64,000 nt of DNA from Cristatella mucedo. Taxonomy: Eukaryota; Bryozoa; Phylactolaemata; Cristatellidae. The notes beneath the pieces were generated by a model. The model ran no database searches and was not told where the DNA came from. It was given only the letters and a program-made list of their open reading frames with translations. Every line of letters starts with the position of its first letter. Position 1 is the first letter of the stretch. Position numbers and translations under genes: made by a program. Positions 61,285 to 64,000 of this stretch are shown here, in pieces. The DNA lies in NCBI GenBank assembly GCA_009760855.2, contig WPIO01000027.1, forward strand, positions 532,501 to 596,500, in the 5' to 3' direction.

Positions 61285-64000
61285 CAGCCTTTTAAATTTC
61301 GCCTACTTAATGTCTGCTCGCTAAAAACCAAGGGGTTACTTATCCACGATCAGGTGGTCCAGAAGAAGCTAGATGCATTTCTGCTTACTGAAACTTTGGT
61401 GACGCCTTGTTCCAGTAGCTGTATTTTCGAGACCACCCCACCCGGGTTCTCATTCTATCAGTCCATGTGTTCTTACAAGGTTTGTGGCGGGTTGCAATTG
61501 TTGTTCGCGAATCGTTTGGCTATAAAATGTGCAGTTTCTCGCATGGATCATCGTTTGAATCAGTTGCTATCAGGTCTTCATCAAAGACAATGCCTCTCAC
61601 CTTGTGATTTACCGGCCTCCTTCTGGCTGTCTAAACTTGTTTATAGAGGAGTTTTCAGAGTTCCTCGCTAAAATATTTGTGTGTAACTGGCCATTACTGA
61701 TTGTAGGAGACTTTAATATTCACGTTGTCAACCCTAGCCACAGCTAGGTCTGTTCATTTCTTGACTGTCTGGAGAATTTTGGTTTGGCCCAACACGTTAA
61801 TCATAGCACCCACGTCGGTGGCCACATTCTAGATCTCGTGATCACTAAGGATGTCCTCCCCACTGACTTTGTGATGTGCCCACTGACCCTCTCAGATCAT
61901 TGTTCGGTCTCGTTTACTGTTCCTACTCCATCGTACGTACAGGGCAATGTCGAATTTGCTAAACGACGTAACTTACAGAGCATTGACATGGACAAGTTTT
62001 TGAAATCTGTTTCTGATGCAGGCCTTCTTAAACTGCATTCAGACTCGACCAGCAGCTTCGATACCCTCAATGATGCGATGAACATGACACTCAGGAGTGC
62101 TCTTGACAAGCATGCTCCCGTTCGCTCTATCGGCGTTTGTAGATTCCTTTCAATTTACAAAAAAACTCCTTAAAATGCGCCGGGTTAAGCGCAGGCTAGA
62201 ACGTCGTTTCAAGAAATCAGGGTCCTGAGGCAGATCTATTCAATTTTAAAGACTTTCTTTGAGTTTACACCCGAAAGCTTATAAAAACCAGGGCTTCTCT
62301 TTTCATTAGAAAGCTGAATTCCTGCCAGTCGGACACTAAACAGATTAATAAGACAGTAAACCATTTACTGGCCAATGCTGTGAGGTCTGACTCCCCAGAT
62401 ATTAAGGGCTCAGCCGAAAATTTTTCAGCCTTCGTTACTGAAAAAATTGTGCACATTCGTGCCTCCATTAAGCCCCTGCGAAAAAGCAATCGCTGTTCCT
62501 CAACCTTTGACCTTAATTAAAAGGTTCTCTGGTGTTTCTGCCTGTGATGTGGCTGCCTTAATAAGGTCTAGCAAAAAGAGCTCGTCTCCTGAAGACCCTA
62601 TACCTTCATCTCTGTGGTCTTCACTTGCAGACCAACTTAGCCCTGCCATAACCAAGATTTTTAATGCTTCTTTGGGAAAACGGGTCGTCCCCAAGTCCTT
62701 CAAATCGGCAATCGTTAGACCTACTCCTTAAAAGCCTGGATCAGACACAGAGGTCCTAGCAAACTATCGTCCAGTTTCCCTTATTCCGTTCTTATCAAAG
62801 ATACTTGAAAAAATGGTTGTTAGCAGCTTGTTGAACATGTTGAAAATAATAGAATGTCAGAAACATTTTAAACAGGGTTCAAGAGGCAGCACTCTACTAA
62901 AACTGCTCTCCTCCGTGTCAACCATGACATTCTACATGGCAACGACGACCGGAATGTCACTGCCCTAGCTCTGCTAGATCTGTCTGCTGCCTTCGACACC
63001 ATTAATCACGAAGTTCTGCTTGAACGATTGTGAACAACGATCTGTCTGACAGACGAAGCACTAGCCTGGTTTAAATCATGCATGTCTGATCGTGTTCAAT
63101 CCGTGTCGTGTGGGGGTCAGGTCTCAGACACGAGAAGGTTCACCTGTGAAATCCCTAAAGGGTCTGTACTCGGTCCCTTGCTGTCCTCCCTTTATACACA
63201 ACCTCTAGGAAAAGTGATTAAGGCCCATGGAATAGGATATCACTTCTATGCTGACGATACTCAGTTGTATTTGTCATTTAAACCGTCGGAATCTGCTGCA
63301 GCACCTGAGAAACTGAATGCTTGCCTTGCCGATATTCGATCCTGGATGTCGGAAAACTTCCTGAAATTAAATGACGATAAAACCGAACTGCTGCTCATAG
63401 GACACCCTAAGCATGAGGCTGGATTAAAAGCCTTTGCTGTTCTAATAGGTGATGCTATTGTGCGACCTTCACCACGTGCTCGTAATCTAGGTGTCGTGTT
63501 CGACAGCTGCCTCAATTTCAAAAGCTTCATTCAGAAGACTGCCTATACAGCTAGCTATCACATCCGATCCCTATCCAAGATTAAAAGCTGTCTCCCACAG
63601 TGGCTTCTAAAAAAATTAACTAGCTCTTTAGTTCTGTCTCGGCTTGATTATTGTAATTACCTTTTGGCTGGGCTGCCAAAGAAAGCTATTATGCTACTAC
63701 AGCTGACTATAAATGTGGATGCAAGGCTGGTCTTCAAGTCCCAGTGGTTTGAGCACGTGTCACCTTAGCTGAAAGAACTAGGATGGTTGCCAGTTGAGCA
63801 AAGAATACAAAGCAAAGTTCTTAAGCTGACCCACAAGGCCAGCCACGGCTTGGCTCCTTCGTACCTAGCTGAACTGCTGCATCAGTTTCAGCCTGTTCGT
63901 GCCCTGAGGTCCTGTGTGGACAATACATTAGCTGTCCCATTCCTCCGCTTAAAGGTAGTTGGTGACAGAAGCTTTAGATCTGCAGATCATAGACTGTGGA
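61285..64000 (+). mobile_element. CR1/L2-type LINE, endonuclease and RT, runs off the window end
   Basis: Contains most of the ORF2-type protein in broken frames: an APE-like endonuclease (RLLNVCSLKTKGLLIHDQ at about 61290, YRPPSGC, VGDFNIHV at about 61710, LDLVITKD, LSDHCSVSF at about 61900) and a reverse transcriptase (ANYRPVSLIPFLSKILEKMV at about 62760, ALLDLSAAFDTINHEVLLER at about 62965, PKGSVLGPLLSSLY, the catalytic HFYADDTQLYLSF at about 63245, WMSENFLKLNDDKTELLLIG). The C-terminal LGWLPVEQRI...LAPSYLAELL follows a stop at 63768. Several frameshifts and stops (for example after 61671 and 62173) make this copy inactive, although the YADD block is intact. Its 3' end lies outside the window. 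Confidence 0.92.

Overview
This is a eukaryotic, animal (metazoan) genomic window. Genes are split by GT-AG introns, the one GPCR has a vertebrate-style Kozak start, and most of the remaining DNA is microsatellites and decayed non-LTR retrotransposons with tRNA-derived SINEs. Nothing bacterial is present: no operons, Shine-Dalgarno-led genes or CRISPR arrays. The mix of CR1/L2-type LINEs and a neuropeptide-type GPCR fits an invertebrate, perhaps a lophotrochozoan, but the species cannot be named from sequence alone.

Two host genes can be supported. (1) On the plus strand at 11371-15205 there is a two-coding-exon rhodopsin-class GPCR of 508 aa. It belongs to the vasopressin/oxytocin - neuropeptide S/CCAP receptor group. 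It sits in a GC-rich block (about 9.3-16.5 kb) that contrasts with the AT-richer surroundings. (2) On the minus strand from 52201 down to 34041, about 18 kb, there is a hydroxylysine kinase-like gene (HYKK/AGPHD1, APH/choline-kinase fold). Five exons were found, with matching phases at three junctions. One short exon between exons 3 and 5 was not found.

The rest is mostly mobile DNA. LINE family A (CR1/L2 group, (ATT)n tail) occurs many times. The longest copies are 24165-27340 (minus) and 61285 to the window end (plus). LINE family B is a second non-LTR family with a (CATTA)n tail, seen only as 3' ends. SINE family C has a tRNA-like head and a 3' end like that of LINE A. SINE family D has a different tRNA-like head and tail. 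One decayed element near 5.2-6.0 kb has the C-terminal zinc-finger and restriction-like-endonuclease signature of R2/NeSL-type retrotransposons. Large microsatellites lie at 1-430, 6011-6122, 14606-14810, 17150-17245, 36555-36630, 47743-48000, 54242-54650, 56571-56675 and 57905-58058.

Region by region: 0-10 kb holds repeats, an exon-like cassette and the R2-like remnant. 10-16.5 kb holds the GPCR. 16.5-34 kb is LINE/SINE debris. 34-52.2 kb is the HYKK gene with retroelement-rich introns. 52-61 kb is repeats plus a possible LTR. 61-64 kb is a CR1/L2-type LINE running off the end. No clearly new biological system was found. The most useful leads are the LINE/SINE tail sharing, the duplicated exon-like cassette, the perfect hairpin inside the GPCR extracellular-loop codons, and the incomplete HYKK exon set.
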